From: an uncultured Bacilli bacterium
GTDB taxonomy: Bacteria; Bacillota_I; Bacilli_A; RF39; UBA660
DNA length: 34,414 nucleotides
Assembly: GCA_947629205.1 (NCBI GenBank)
Contig: CANRCV010000010.1
Location: forward strand, 1-34,414
Direction of reading: 5' to 3'
This document shows, in pieces, positions 19,033-28,234 of this stretch. The translations under genes were made by a program, and so were the position numbers. Each line of letters opens with the position of its first letter. Positions within the stretch are counted from its first letter, which is position 1. The notes under the pieces were generated by a model, which did no database searches, was not told the DNA's origin, and saw only the letters and a list, made by a program, of their open reading frames with translations.

Positions 19033-20142
19033 AAATTTCATAATGGGTTTATTTTGTAATTCAAAAGAATAAGTATTGGTATTCATAATAAGATCATATA
19101 GTATTGATGCTTTAATTTCGGTTTTATATACAATAGAATCTTTATCTATTTTGGTAATGCTTTTTAATTCTTCTTTTAAACTTTTAATATATTCTTGTCC
19201 TTTTTTGGAAAAACCTAAAATTTTTATATAAGGTAAAACGTGGTTATTTTCTTGTTTTGTTATACCAAGTAAAATATGAATACACATACGATTAATTTTG
19301 TTATAAGTATATCTTTTGGTTTTAACATACTCGATAAATTCTTGGTAAGTATGACTTTTTTGCATACCTTCTACAAGTCTATGTTCAATGCCTTCATCTA
19401 TGGTTAGAAAGTTTTCTAAATGAGGAGTTGTAAGGATTTTGGCTTTTAACAATTTAAAATAAATATCTTCATTGTATTCTTGTAAAAGAGGAAGAACAAT
19501 ATTTGGTACGTATTTAGAAATGTCTTCTTTATTTTTTATTTTATTTCGTATGTTTGATGCACTTACTATAGTATCATGACTTTCTAAATCATGATAATTA
19601 CTTGTTCTTTGAATGGAAATTGGTTCTATAGGGTAGTTGTTTTTTTGGATAGCTTTTAAATAGGAGATAGCCAGTAAATCATTTGGATGATTAAAATCGA
19701 TATCGCATTCTATTGCTTTTTTAAGAGCTGTTGGGTAATTTATTCCTTCCTTTAATAAAGTTTTTACTTTTTCTTGATATTCTTCGTTTTCGATTTTGTT
19801 AACAATTTGTTTTAGTTTGTGGATATCATTTAATTCACTACCAAAGATAAATTTGGTAACATGAAATGTATTTAGAATTTCTAAAGCTTTAGAAGCAAAG
19901 ATATCTGCTGATTGGGTTCCATAAAGGACTGGAAGTTCTATGATAATATCGACTCCAAAGGATAAAGCCAGTTTTGTTTTATCTTCCTTTGTTAATAAAC
20001 TGATTTCTCCTCGTTCTAAAAAATAGCCATTTAAAACTAAAACAATAAGAGCATCGTTATACATTTCTCTAATCTTTTTTAAATGATATAAGTGTCCATT
20101 ATGAAATGGATTATATTCACAAAGTATGCCAATTCTTTCCAT
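19030..20142 (-). CDS. tmcAL: tRNA(Met) cytidine acetate ligase TmcAL (YlbM family)
   Basis: MERIGILCEYNPFHNGHLYHLKKIRE...VLNGYFLERGEISLLTKEDKTKLAL...ELPVLYGTQSADIFASKALEIL; divergent from yceD-rpmF as in ylbM-ylbN-rpmF. Confidence 0.93.
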   Translation of the reverse strand: MERIGILCEYNPFHNGHLYHLKKIREMYNDALIVLVLNGYFLERGEISLLTKEDKTKLALSFGVDIIIELPVLYGTQSADIFASKALEILNTFHVTKFIFGSELNDIHKLKQIVNKIENEEYQEKVKTLLKEGINYPTALKKAIECDIDFNHPNDLLAISYLKAIQKNNYPIEPISIQRTSNYHDLESHDTIVSASNIRNKIKNKEDISKYVPNIVLPLLQEYNEDIYFKLLKAKILTTPHLENFLTIDEGIEHRLVEGMQKSHTYQEFIEYVKTKRYTYNKINRMCIHILLGITKQENNHVLPYIKILGFSKKGQEYIKSLKEELKSITKIDKDSIVYKTEIKASILYDLIMNTNTYSFELQNKPIMKF

Positions 20143-20242
20143 AAACATCTTCCTTTTGTCATAGTTTAGCATAAGAGAACATAAAAAATAAAGTAGATTG
20201 TAAGAATTTTTATTTTATAGTATACTAAAAGTAGTGATGGTT

Positions 20243-20725
20243 ATGAAAATTAATTTAGGAAAAATTCCCGAAAATGGTCTTCTTATTCATGAAAAAGTAG
20301 TCTTAGATAAAGAGTTGTATCAAAATTCTTCGCTTTTAGATTTAAAAGAAGTAGAGGTAGATGGAACGGCTTTTTATGATTATGATAATCATTTCGTACT
20401 CAATTTAAAAGTAAATGGATCCTTTTTATTAGAAGATGCTTATACCTTAGATCCTGTTTGGTATCCATTTTCTTGTGAAATTGATGAAAAAATTGAAAAT
20501 TTAGCAGAAACTTGTAAAAAATTTTATGAAAAAAGTAAAAATATACTTGATATTAGTGAAATTTTATGGGAAAATATTGTATTGGAAATTCCCATTAGTT
20601 ATACAACCCATGAAAAACAAGAACCTTTAAAAGGGGAAGGCTGGGAAATGAATAATGGCGAAAAACAAGAAATAGATCCAAGGCTTGCAAAATTGCAAGA
20701 ACTCCTTGATAAAGAAAGTGAGTGA
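20243..20725 (+). CDS. yceD: YceD/DUF177 family protein (YlbN)
   Basis: Acidic ~160-aa protein directly upstream of rpmF, ending WEMNNGEKQEIDPRLAKLQELLDKESE; conserved position. Confidence 0.8.
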   Translation: MKINLGKIPENGLLIHEKVVLDKELYQNSSLLDLKEVEVDGTAFYDYDNHFVLNLKVNGSFLLEDAYTLDPVWYPFSCEIDEKIENLAETCKKFYEKSKNILDISEILWENIVLEIPISYTTHEKQEPLKGEGWEMNNGEKQEIDPRLAKLQELLDKESE

Positions 20726-20730
20726 AAGCT

Positions 20731-20937
20731 ATGTTAAAATTAGACATTCAAAGATTTGCTGTTCCTTTTAGAAGAACAAGTAAAACGAAAAAAAGAATGC
20801 GTCGTACCCATTTAAAAAAAGAAGCTGGAGCTACAGTTGTATGCTCTAAATGTGGGGCAGTGTTAAGACCTCATCGTGCTTGTACAAAATGTGGTAATTA
20901 TAAAAACAAAGAAGTAATTAAAACAGAAGAAGAATAA
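20731..20937 (+). CDS. rpmF: 50S ribosomal protein L32 with atypical N-terminal extension
   Basis: MLKLDIQRF-AVPFRRTSKTKKRMRRTHLKKEAGATVVCSKCGAVLRPHRACTKCGNYKNKEVI; no start codon at the canonical MAVPF position (TTT GCT GTT). Confidence 0.95.
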   Translation: MLKLDIQRFAVPFRRTSKTKKRMRRTHLKKEAGATVVCSKCGAVLRPHRACTKCGNYKNKEVIKTEEE

Positions 20938-20940
20938 GGA

Positions 20941-20963
20941 AGTACCATTGAGTGCTTTTTTTA
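20941..20963 (+). terminator. Intrinsic terminator after rpmF
   Basis: AGTAC cattga GTGCT TTTTTT. Confidence 0.55.
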
Positions 20964-20982
20964 ATTAGAAAGGAATACATTT

Positions 20983-21530
20983 ATGAAAGATAATAGTGGG
21001 CATTTTTATGAAATTACACCTCTTATGGATATAGATCATTTTGTATCTTTATTACTCGCAACTTTAGCTGTACAACAGAATCAAAATAATTATAAAGACA
21101 ATACCGAAAAAAAGTAGCTAATTTTCCTACTGATTATAAAGAAAGTATTGCATCTATTTTATATGCAGAAACGGGTTGGGGTATCGATTTTTCTAGTTTA
21201 ATTGATATACAAATGTATTATGAATATCAATCCAATTGGGAACAAGAACTATCTCATGCATTAAATCGTTTTATAGAAAATCATTTTTATACCTATGATT
21301 TTGATGTAGATACTCTATCTATTGAAATCCCTAACAAAGAAATTTTAGAAATTTTAAAACAATATGATGAACCTTCTCTTGCCACTATGAATCATTTTGC
21401 TTATCTGTTAGTAAGTTCTTCTAAAAATAGACATTGGTCTCTTATAAATAAAGAGGCGGAAAGAAGCCGTAAAAGAGACTATATAAGGGTAAGTTCTACA
21501 AGTTTTAGTAATTCCTATCGTATCGATTAA
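20983..21530 (+). CDS. Hypothetical protein encoded in two frames joined by an A_AAA_AAG slippery site (frameshift, slippage or pseudogene)
   Basis: ATG 20983 reads MKDNSGHFYEITPLMDIDHFVSLLLATLAVQQNQNNYKDNTEKK*; the -1 frame from GTA 21114 reads VANFPTDYKESIASILYAETGWGIDFSSLIDIQMYYEYQSNWEQEL... to 21530. Confidence 0.6.
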
Positions 21531-21536
21531 TCCCAT

Positions 21537-21565
21537 TTGACAAAGCATCGGGGGGGGGGTATAAT
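21537..21565 (+). promoter_or_regulatory. Promoter with G10 tract in the spacer (predicted phase-variable promoter)
   Basis: TTGACA (21537-21542), 17-nt spacer aagcatcGGGGGGGGGG, TATAAT (21560-21565). Confidence 0.85.
21550..21559 (+). repeat. Homopolymeric G10 tract
   Basis: Direct reading of catcGGGGGGGGGGtataat. Confidence 0.95.
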
Positions 21566-21591
21566 AATTATACCTTTAGGGAGGCTTTGGA

Positions 21592-22530
21592 ATGGAACAA
21601 CTCATTAATGCATTAATACAACAAGCAAATCTTATTTATAAAATGTATCAAAAAATAAAAGAAGATCCCGAACCAGATAATTTTCTTTTATTGAATCATT
21701 TAATAGAAAGAGAAAATAAAACCATTCAAGAACTAGAAAATACTTATCCTTCCGCTCTTTCTACCATAGAAGCGCATTTATTTTCTTTAGGAGATTTTAA
21801 AGGAGACGATCTTATCGAAAATTATATTCAATGTAGTGCCAGTATCCTTCCATTTTTAAGAGTTTATTTAAAAGTAAATCCATTAATTGTTCCTGATTCT
21901 ACAGAAAAAGAAGAAAACTCTGCTATAAATACAATTAATAATGATGAGGATGAAGAGGAGAAGGAAGAGGTGGATGAAGAAGATCTTGCTTTGAATATAA
22001 TGAGTGAAGATATAAAAAAGGAAATGGTTTTAAACTTTTTAAAAACTTGTTATAAAAAATATTTAAAAAATGAAACAGGAAATAGAAATAAAAAAGAACA
22101 AGAAATTCTAGAACAATGTATTTTTGATATGATTTATTTAAATTCTTTTTTAGAAGAACAATTTTTAAAAGATGGTTCTATTTATATGATACCAGAATTG
22201 TTTAGTACTTATATAAAATATGAAGAAATATTTGATCCAGAATTGGTAATGAAAGTAATTCATACTTATCATTATGACACCATGATGAAAATGTTTCATA
22301 AATTGCAAATGCCTAGATGGAATCGAACAAAAAAAATGCGTATTGTAAGAAGCTTGTATTTAAGTTCTTTATTTGAAAGTCTTCCTTTAACGAAGCAAAG
22401 AGAGTTTTTAGAAAATACCAAAGAAGAATTAGGGCAAATTGCTCATCCAACGGCTTTTGTACAAGAATTAAAAAGAAAAATAAAACGTTTAGAGACGACA
22501 TCTATGGATGTAGGAAATGAAAATCATTAA
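21592..22530 (+). CDS. Hypothetical protein with acidic central segment, under the poly-G promoter
   Basis: 312-aa ORF, RBS AGGGAGG; central EDEEEKEEVDEEDLALN. Confidence 0.7.
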   Translation: MEQLINALIQQANLIYKMYQKIKEDPEPDNFLLLNHLIERENKTIQELENTYPSALSTIEAHLFSLGDFKGDDLIENYIQCSASILPFLRVYLKVNPLIVPDSTEKEENSAINTINNDEDEEEKEEVDEEDLALNIMSEDIKKEMVLNFLKTCYKKYLKNETGNRNKKEQEILEQCIFDMIYLNSFLEEQFLKDGSIYMIPELFSTYIKYEEIFDPELVMKVIHTYHYDTMMKMFHKLQMPRWNRTKKMRIVRSLYLSSLFESLPLTKQREFLENTKEELGQIAHPTAFVQELKRKIKRLETTSMDVGNENH

Positions 22531-22536
22531 GAAAAT

Positions 22537-22565
22537 TTGACAAAAGGAGAAGTTTTTGTTATAGT
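22537..22565 (+). promoter_or_regulatory. Sigma-A type promoter for 22592 gene
   Basis: TTGACA-17 nt-TATAGT. Confidence 0.65.
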
Positions 22566-22591
22566 AATACCTACATTTAGGGGGAATTAGT

Positions 22592-23422
22592 GTGGAATGT
22601 ATGAAAAAACAAGGGATAGAGAATCAAATTTTAGAACAAATTTTATCTTTTTATCCTTATAAAGAAGAAAATTTAAAAATACAATTACAAAGTGTAGAAG
22701 AAAATATTCTTTTATGGGCGATTGATAGTCCTACATTTGGTTTATTGTATACTTATAGTAATATAAAAGGAAATTTATTATTTCAATCCATTTTATTTCA
22801 ATATGCAACACCTTTTTCAAATCATTGTGCTTTAGTAAAAGAAATAAATGGATCTTGGTATATTCTAAATACTTTCAAACAAGAAATTGTAAAAGTACCA
22901 ATAGAAGACATGCCTTGGCAAAATATACGTCCTTTAAATAATGGTAATTTGGCCTTATTTAATTTAGACAATCAATGGGGAAGCTATTACTTTGATGCAG
23001 AAGAAAACACATTTTGTATGGATATTCCCTTTATATGGGATGCTTTAGAGTTTTCTAAAAATAATAAAGTAAAGGTAGGAATGTGTAATCAACATATTTA
23101 TGAAAATAGTGAGAATCAAAAAATAGGAACACCGGATTTTTATACTTTTCAAATGAAAATAGCAGAGTTAGAAAAAGAAGAGTGCTATAAAGAAGATGCT
23201 TACCAACAATTTTTACAAGAGATGTATAAAGAAAATAAAACTTATCAATTTATTTTAAGAGAAAATGTATTGAATTCTTTAGAAAATAGAATTGAGTTTA
23301 AGAAAAATGCTTATCCTTTATATGAAAAAGAAATACCGTTTTTTAATCAATGTTCAAAACAAATCATAGAAGAGTATTCTTTAGAAGACTATAAAAGAGT
23401 AAAAGCGAGAGTTATAAAATAA
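22592..23422 (+). CDS. Hypothetical protein
   Basis: 276-aa ORF; GTG 22592 or ATG 22601 start. Confidence 0.65.
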   Translation: MECMKKQGIENQILEQILSFYPYKEENLKIQLQSVEENILLWAIDSPTFGLLYTYSNIKGNLLFQSILFQYATPFSNHCALVKEINGSWYILNTFKQEIVKVPIEDMPWQNIRPLNNGNLALFNLDNQWGSYYFDAEENTFCMDIPFIWDALEFSKNNKVKVGMCNQHIYENSENQKIGTPDFYTFQMKIAELEKEECYKEDAYQQFLQEMYKENKTYQFILRENVLNSLENRIEFKKNAYPLYEKEIPFFNQCSKQIIEEYSLEDYKRVKARVIK

Positions 23423-23431
23423 TTTTTTTAC

Positions 23432-23461
23432 AAAGAAAGTTCTAAAAGACTTTCTTTTTTC
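23432..23461 (+). terminator. Intrinsic terminator
   Basis: AAAGAAAGT tctaaaag ACTTTCTTT TTT. Confidence 0.8.
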
Positions 23462-23499
23462 ATAGGGTTAAGTAGAAAAAAAGGAAAGGATTAGTAAAA

Positions 23500-24978
23500 A
23501 TGGAAAAAAGTGAAATTATTAAATCGATTGCTACTCGTGGCAATGGGGAAATATATTTAGGGGTAGTTGGAGCTGTTCGTTGTGGAAAAAGTACTTTTAT
23601 TAAACGTTTTATAGAAAATTTAGTTGTTCCAAATATCACGGATGAATATGAAAAAAGAAAGTGTTTAGATGAAATTCCTCAAAGTGCTGAGGGTAAAACA
23701 ATTATGACTACAGAACCTAAGTTTGTTCCATCTAGTGGTGCAACCATTAAAGTAGATGAATTTGAAACCAGTATTAAACTTGTGGATTGTGTTGGGTATG
23801 TGATTAAAGGTGCTAATGGGCATGTAGATGAGGATGGAAATCCTAGAATGGTTAAAACACCTTGGTTTGAAGAATCAGTGCCTTTTTATGAAGCAGCAGA
23901 AATAGGAACAGAAAAAGTGATTCGTGATCATGCTACTATTGGAATTGTCATGACAACAGATGGTTCTTTTGGAGAAATACCAAGAGAATCTTATGTAGAA
24001 GCAGAAGAAAAAGTAATTCAAGAATTACAAGAACTAGGAAAACCTTATATAGTCGTTTTAAATACCAAAAATAAAGAAAGTAGTAGTGCTATTACCTTAG
24101 CAAGCGAACTTAGAAATACATATAATGTACCAGTTATTCCTTTAAATGCTACCGAAATGAATGAAAAAGAAATTTTAAATGTTTTAAAAGAAGCTTTATA
24201 TGAATTCCCCGTATTAGATATTCAAATTGATATTCCAAAATGGGTACACGTTTTAGATAATAAACATGCTATTAAACAACACTATTTAGAAAAAATGAAA
24301 GAATGTGTTACCTCTGTTAATAAAATTCGTGATGTTGATACCATGTTAAACTTATTTAATGATAGTGAAATTATTTCAAAAAGTTATATTAGTAATGTAG
24401 ATACAGGAGCAGGAACCGTTACGATTACTTTAGAAAGTAGTGATACGTTATACAATGAGGTTTTAAAAGAATTAATGGGAGATATGGTAACCACCAAAGC
24501 TGGTTTATTACAAATATTTACCACTTATAAAGAAGGAAAAGAAGAACTAGATGGTATTCGTGATGCTCTTAAGATGGCTAAGAGTACTGGTTATGGAATC
24601 GTATATCCTAATTTAAAAGATATGACCCTATCAACACCAGAAATTATTAAACAAGGATCTCGTTATGGTATTAAATTAAAAGCGGTAGCATCTAGTATTC
24701 ATTTAATGAAAGTGAATGTTGAATCTACTTTTGAACCAATTATTGGAACCGAAATGCAAAGTAAGGAATTGATTAACTATATTATGAAAGATTATGAAAC
24801 CGATCCATCTAGTATTTGGAAAAGTGAAATCTTTGGTCGAAGTTTAGATGTCATTGTTAAAGAAGGAATTCAAGCCAAACTTTCTGTTATGCCAGAAGCG
24901 ATGCGTTATAAATTAAGTCAAACAGTAACTAAAATCGTCAATAAAGGTTCAAATAACTTAATTACCATTGTTTTATAG
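23500..24978 (+). CDS. spoIVA: Stage IV sporulation protein A
   Basis: MEKSEIIKSIATRGNGEIYLGVVGAVRCGKSTFIKRFIENLVVPNI...RKCLDEIPQSAEGKTIMTTEPKFVP, SpoIVA ATPase; ends NLITIVL. Confidence 0.95.
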   Translation: MEKSEIIKSIATRGNGEIYLGVVGAVRCGKSTFIKRFIENLVVPNITDEYEKRKCLDEIPQSAEGKTIMTTEPKFVPSSGATIKVDEFETSIKLVDCVGYVIKGANGHVDEDGNPRMVKTPWFEESVPFYEAAEIGTEKVIRDHATIGIVMTTDGSFGEIPRESYVEAEEKVIQELQELGKPYIVVLNTKNKESSSAITLASELRNTYNVPVIPLNATEMNEKEILNVLKEALYEFPVLDIQIDIPKWVHVLDNKHAIKQHYLEKMKECVTSVNKIRDVDTMLNLFNDSEIISKSYISNVDTGAGTVTITLESSDTLYNEVLKELMGDMVTTKAGLLQIFTTYKEGKEELDGIRDALKMAKSTGYGIVYPNLKDMTLSTPEIIKQGSRYGIKLKAVASSIHLMKVNVESTFEPIIGTEMQSKELINYIMKDYETDPSSIWKSEIFGRSLDVIVKEGIQAKLSVMPEAMRYKLSQTVTKIVNKGSNNLITIVL

Positions 24979-25000
24979 CAAGTATATACTTGCTTTTTGT
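24977..25000 (+). terminator. Intrinsic terminator after spoIVA
   Basis: Perfect palindrome AGCAAGTATATACTTGCT followed by TTTTTGTT. Confidence 0.85.
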
Positions 25001-25050
25001 TATTGCGAAAATAAAAAAAGAAGAGTATAGTAAAGGAAAGAGGTGAAGAT

Positions 25051-25479
25051 ATGGAGTTATGGATACTTTGGCTCGTTCTAATTTTTCTTTTAGTCGTAAT
25101 AGAAGCTAGTACCGTGAATTTAGTATCTATTTGGTTTATTGCATCAGGAATTGTTTCTTTAATTGTATCCTTTTTTATAGACAATTTCTTTGTACAATTT
25201 GCTATTTTTGTTTTACTCGGTTTACTATTACTATTTACAACTCGAAAGTTTTTAACACAGTTATTAAAATCAAAAGAAGATACCAAAACAAACTTAGAAC
25301 GTATTATTGGAAATACCGGAATTGTTACCAAAAAGATTTGTAAACATGAATTAGGTGAGGTCAAAGTAGAAGGTAAAATTTGGAGTGCCATTTCCAAAGA
25401 AGAAATACAAGAAGATGAAGAGGTCATAATTGAAAAAATTGATGGTGTAAAATTAATTGTTAGAAAGAAGGAGATCTAA
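25051..25479 (+). CDS. NfeD family membrane protein
   Basis: N-terminal TM helices then GNTGIVTKKICKHELGEVKVEGKIWSAISKEEIQEDEEVIIEKIDGVKLIVRKK (OB-fold NfeD C-terminus); followed by SPFH gene. Confidence 0.85.
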   Translation: MELWILWLVLIFLLVVIEASTVNLVSIWFIASGIVSLIVSFFIDNFFVQFAIFVLLGLLLLFTTRKFLTQLLKSKEDTKTNLERIIGNTGIVTKKICKHELGEVKVEGKIWSAISKEEIQEDEEVIIEKIDGVKLIVRKKEI

Positions 25480-25482
25480 ACT

Positions 25483-26379
25483 ATGGAATTATTACTTGCT
25501 ATATTGATTATTGTTATTATTTTGGTTATCCCAAATATTAAAGTGGTTCCTCAAGCCAAGAGTTATGTTATTGAGAGATTAGGTTCTTATTATACAACCT
25601 GGAAAAATGGATTGCATATAAAAATCCCTTTTGTGGATCGTGTTGCTAATATTGTTTCTTTAAAAGAAATAGTAAAGGATTTTGCTCCCCAACCCGTTAT
25701 TACAAAAGATAATGTTACGATGCAAATTGATACCGTTGTTTATTTTCAAATTACAGATCCAAAATTATATACTTATGGAGTAGAATATCCTATTAGTGCT
25801 ATTGAAAATTTAACAGCGACGACTTTACGTAATATTATTGGTGAGTTAGAACTGGATCAAACACTAACCTCAAGAGATATTATTAATTCGAAAATGCGTT
25901 CTATACTCGATGAAGCAACAGATCCTTGGGGAATTAAAGTGAATCGTGTCGAGGTTAAAAATATATTACCTCCAAAAGATATTCAAGAAGCCATGGAAAA
26001 ACAAATGCGTGCAGAACGTGAAAGAAGAGAAAAAATCTTACAAGCGGAAGGAGAAAAGAAATCAAGTATTTTAATTGCTGAAGGAGAAAAAGAAAGTGCA
26101 ATTTTAAGAGCAGAAGCCGATAAAGAAGCTAGAATTAAAAGAGCAGAAGGAGAAGCAGAAGCAATGCTTAAAATTAAAAATGCGGAAGCAGAAGGTATAA
26201 AACTTTTAAAAGATGCTAAAGCAGATACATCTGTTTTAACATTAAAAAGTTATGAAACTCTTTCTCGTATGGCAGATGGTCAAGCAACAAAAATTATTGT
26301 TCCATCAGAGCTACAATCCATTGCAACCATTGGAACAACTTTAAAAGAAATGCTAAAAGACGATAAAAAATCAAAGTAA
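25483..26379 (+). CDS. SPFH/Band 7 family protein (stomatin/QmcA-like)
   Basis: IKVVPQAKSYVIERLGSYYTTWKNGLHIKIPFVDRVANIVSLKEIVKDFAPQPVITKDNVTMQIDTVVYFQI; C-terminal EAEAMLKIKNAEAEGIKLL. Confidence 0.93.
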   Translation: MELLLAILIIVIILVIPNIKVVPQAKSYVIERLGSYYTTWKNGLHIKIPFVDRVANIVSLKEIVKDFAPQPVITKDNVTMQIDTVVYFQITDPKLYTYGVEYPISAIENLTATTLRNIIGELELDQTLTSRDIINSKMRSILDEATDPWGIKVNRVEVKNILPPKDIQEAMEKQMRAERERREKILQAEGEKKSSILIAEGEKESAILRAEADKEARIKRAEGEAEAMLKIKNAEAEGIKLLKDAKADTSVLTLKSYETLSRMADGQATKIIVPSELQSIATIGTTLKEMLKDDKKSK

Positions 26380-26402
26380 TCTTTCAACTTTGATTTTTTT
26401 TT
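26371..26402 (+). terminator. Intrinsic terminator
   Basis: TCAAAGT aatctttca ACTTTGA TTTTTTTT. Confidence 0.75.
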
Positions 26403-26421
26403 GAATTCATTTTTCGTTTAT

Positions 26422-27645
26422 TTACATGGAAGCATTCGTTAAGGCTTGTATTCCTTCTATAAGTTCCATTAAACCATCTTGTTTTTGAACATTTTCAAGG
26501 ATGGTCATTTGGTCACTTTCACTTAATTCTTCTATAGAAATGGTATTTGAAAAATCAATTTCATCCATTTGGATTTGATTATACGTTTTTGTTTTTAATG
26601 TTATTGTACCACGAATACCTTCTATATCAATTGTAATAGAACAATCAACTGTATCTTTATTTTCTTGATAAGTAATAGTACCAGTATAATTCGTATCTTC
26701 TACATTTATTTTATAAGTATAAGTATTTTCTTCTGTTTTTAAAATAGAGAAACTATCAACAGAATCTTTGATTACAATACCTGCAAATTCATTTTTGATT
26801 CCATAAGAATAAATACTAATAGATATAGGATCTTCTATTTCTATTTCTTCTATTTCACTTATGTATTCTTCTAAAGATGCTTTTATTTCTTCTTTGTCTG
26901 TTGTTGTTAAGTTTGCTAATGCCGATAGACAAGTATCATTATTTAATTCTTCTGTTATACTTTTAAGTATTTTTTTGGCGTTTTCTTCATTTAGTAGTAA
27001 AGTACTTTTATTTGTCTTTACCTCTTTTCCTTGAATCGTAAGTGTTTCTTTTTCTTGGGTAAAATATTCATCTTTTAAAGATGCTTCAAGTGCTTTATAG
27101 ATGGATTCTATTACTGTCGTCAAATCATTTCCTTTGGAAAATAATTCAAAAAAGGATTCTGCTTCTGCTGGGGTAGAAAGCGTTTTATCATAAAGAGAAT
27201 CTAAATCAATATAGAAAGTATTTTTTACTAAGTTTAATTTAGCATTTAGTAAATCTTTTTGATTATAAGTAGAATTTAATTTTAATTGCATTCTTTTATC
27301 TTGGGCATTTACTTTTACATCCATTGTAATATTCATTTTGTTAAGAATTTCAAGTAAGGAATTTACATCTTTTTCATCACTTTTTAAATCGGTTGAAATA
27401 CTAAGTTGACTACCCATAAGTCCTTTTTTTAGTAAATCGGTATCATTTTTACTACGTTCATAGACATTTTTTATAGCTGTTGTAAATACTGTTTTTGGTT
27501 TTAAATGAGAAGAGTTCCAGATAAAGAAGCCAACAACACAAACAACAAGTAATACCAGTATACCAATACTACAACCAATCAGTACTCCTTTCTTTTTCTT
27601 TTGGGGGTTTAAATTTTCCATGTTTTTTTCATTCATTTTCTTCAC
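26422..27645 (-). CDS. Membrane-anchored extracytoplasmic hypothetical protein
   Basis: Single N-terminal TM (KKKGVLIGCSIGILVLLVVCVVGFFIW) followed by a long extracytoplasmic domain. Confidence 0.7.
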   Translation of the reverse strand: MKKMNEKNMENLNPQKKKKGVLIGCSIGILVLLVVCVVGFFIWNSSHLKPKTVFTTAIKNVYERSKNDTDLLKKGLMGSQLSISTDLKSDEKDVNSLLEILNKMNITMDVKVNAQDKRMQLKLNSTYNQKDLLNAKLNLVKNTFYIDLDSLYDKTLSTPAEAESFFELFSKGNDLTTVIESIYKALEASLKDEYFTQEKETLTIQGKEVKTNKSTLLLNEENAKKILKSITEELNNDTCLSALANLTTTDKEEIKASLEEYISEIEEIEIEDPISISIYSYGIKNEFAGIVIKDSVDSFSILKTEENTYTYKINVEDTNYTGTITYQENKDTVDCSITIDIEGIRGTITLKTKTYNQIQMDEIDFSNTISIEELSESDQMTILENVQKQDGLMELIEGIQALTNASM

Positions 27646-27733
27646 TCCTTTACATCATGAATGACTCATGTTAGTATAATCATAACATAAATTTAATTTG
27701 ATAACTATAAAAAAGTAAAGGAAAGTGAATTGT

Positions 27734-28210
27734 ATGGAAAAAGTAGTGCATCCTTTAAAACCTATTTATAATAAAAATTCTAAAATTCTTATATTAGGAA
27801 CCATGCCTAGTGTTGCTTCAAGAAACCTAAAATTTTACTATGCTCATCCTAGAAATCGTTTTTGGTCGACTTTAGAAAAAGTCTTTAAAGAAAAAATAGA
27901 GGACAAAACAACCTTTTTATTAGAAAAAGGAATTGCTTTATGGGATGTACTAGCTTCTTGTGAAATCGCAAATTCTAGTGATGCATCTATTAAAAAAGCA
28001 AAACCTAATGATTTAGAAAAAATAATAAGAGAAAGTCAAATCAAAATGATCTTTACGACAGGAAAAACCGCTTATAAGCATTATTTAAAATTTTTTAAAG
28101 AAAAAATAGATCTACCTGTTTTTTGTTTATTTAGTCCATCTCCAGCCAATTGTAAAGTAACGGACCAAGAACTCGTCAAAAATTATGCCATTTTAAAAAA
28201 ATACATTTAA
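27734..28210 (+). CDS. DNA-deoxyinosine glycosylase / uracil-DNA glycosylase superfamily
   Basis: HPLKPIYNKNSKILILGTMPSVASRNLKFYYAHPRNRFWSTLEKVF; LFSPSPANCK C-terminal motif. Confidence 0.85.
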   Translation: MEKVVHPLKPIYNKNSKILILGTMPSVASRNLKFYYAHPRNRFWSTLEKVFKEKIEDKTTFLLEKGIALWDVLASCEIANSSDASIKKAKPNDLEKIIRESQIKMIFTTGKTAYKHYLKFFKEKIDLPVFCLFSPSPANCKVTDQELVKNYAILKKYI

Positions 28211-28234
28211 AAAAAGGAGTGCATCCTTTTTTAA
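28209..28234. terminator. Bidirectional terminator between convergent genes
   Basis: AAAAAAGGA gtgca TCCTTTTTT. Confidence 0.8.

Noticed and set aside
24918-25427. 169-aa minus-strand ORF overlapping spoIVA end and nfeD
   Set aside because: Antisense to two recognised genes and spans a forward terminator.
26020-26220. Repetitive 'EGEKKSSILIAEGEKESAILRAEADKEARIKRAEGEAEA' segment in the SPFH protein
   Set aside because: Normal coiled-coil C-terminal region of SPFH/stomatin proteins, not a DNA repeat of interest.
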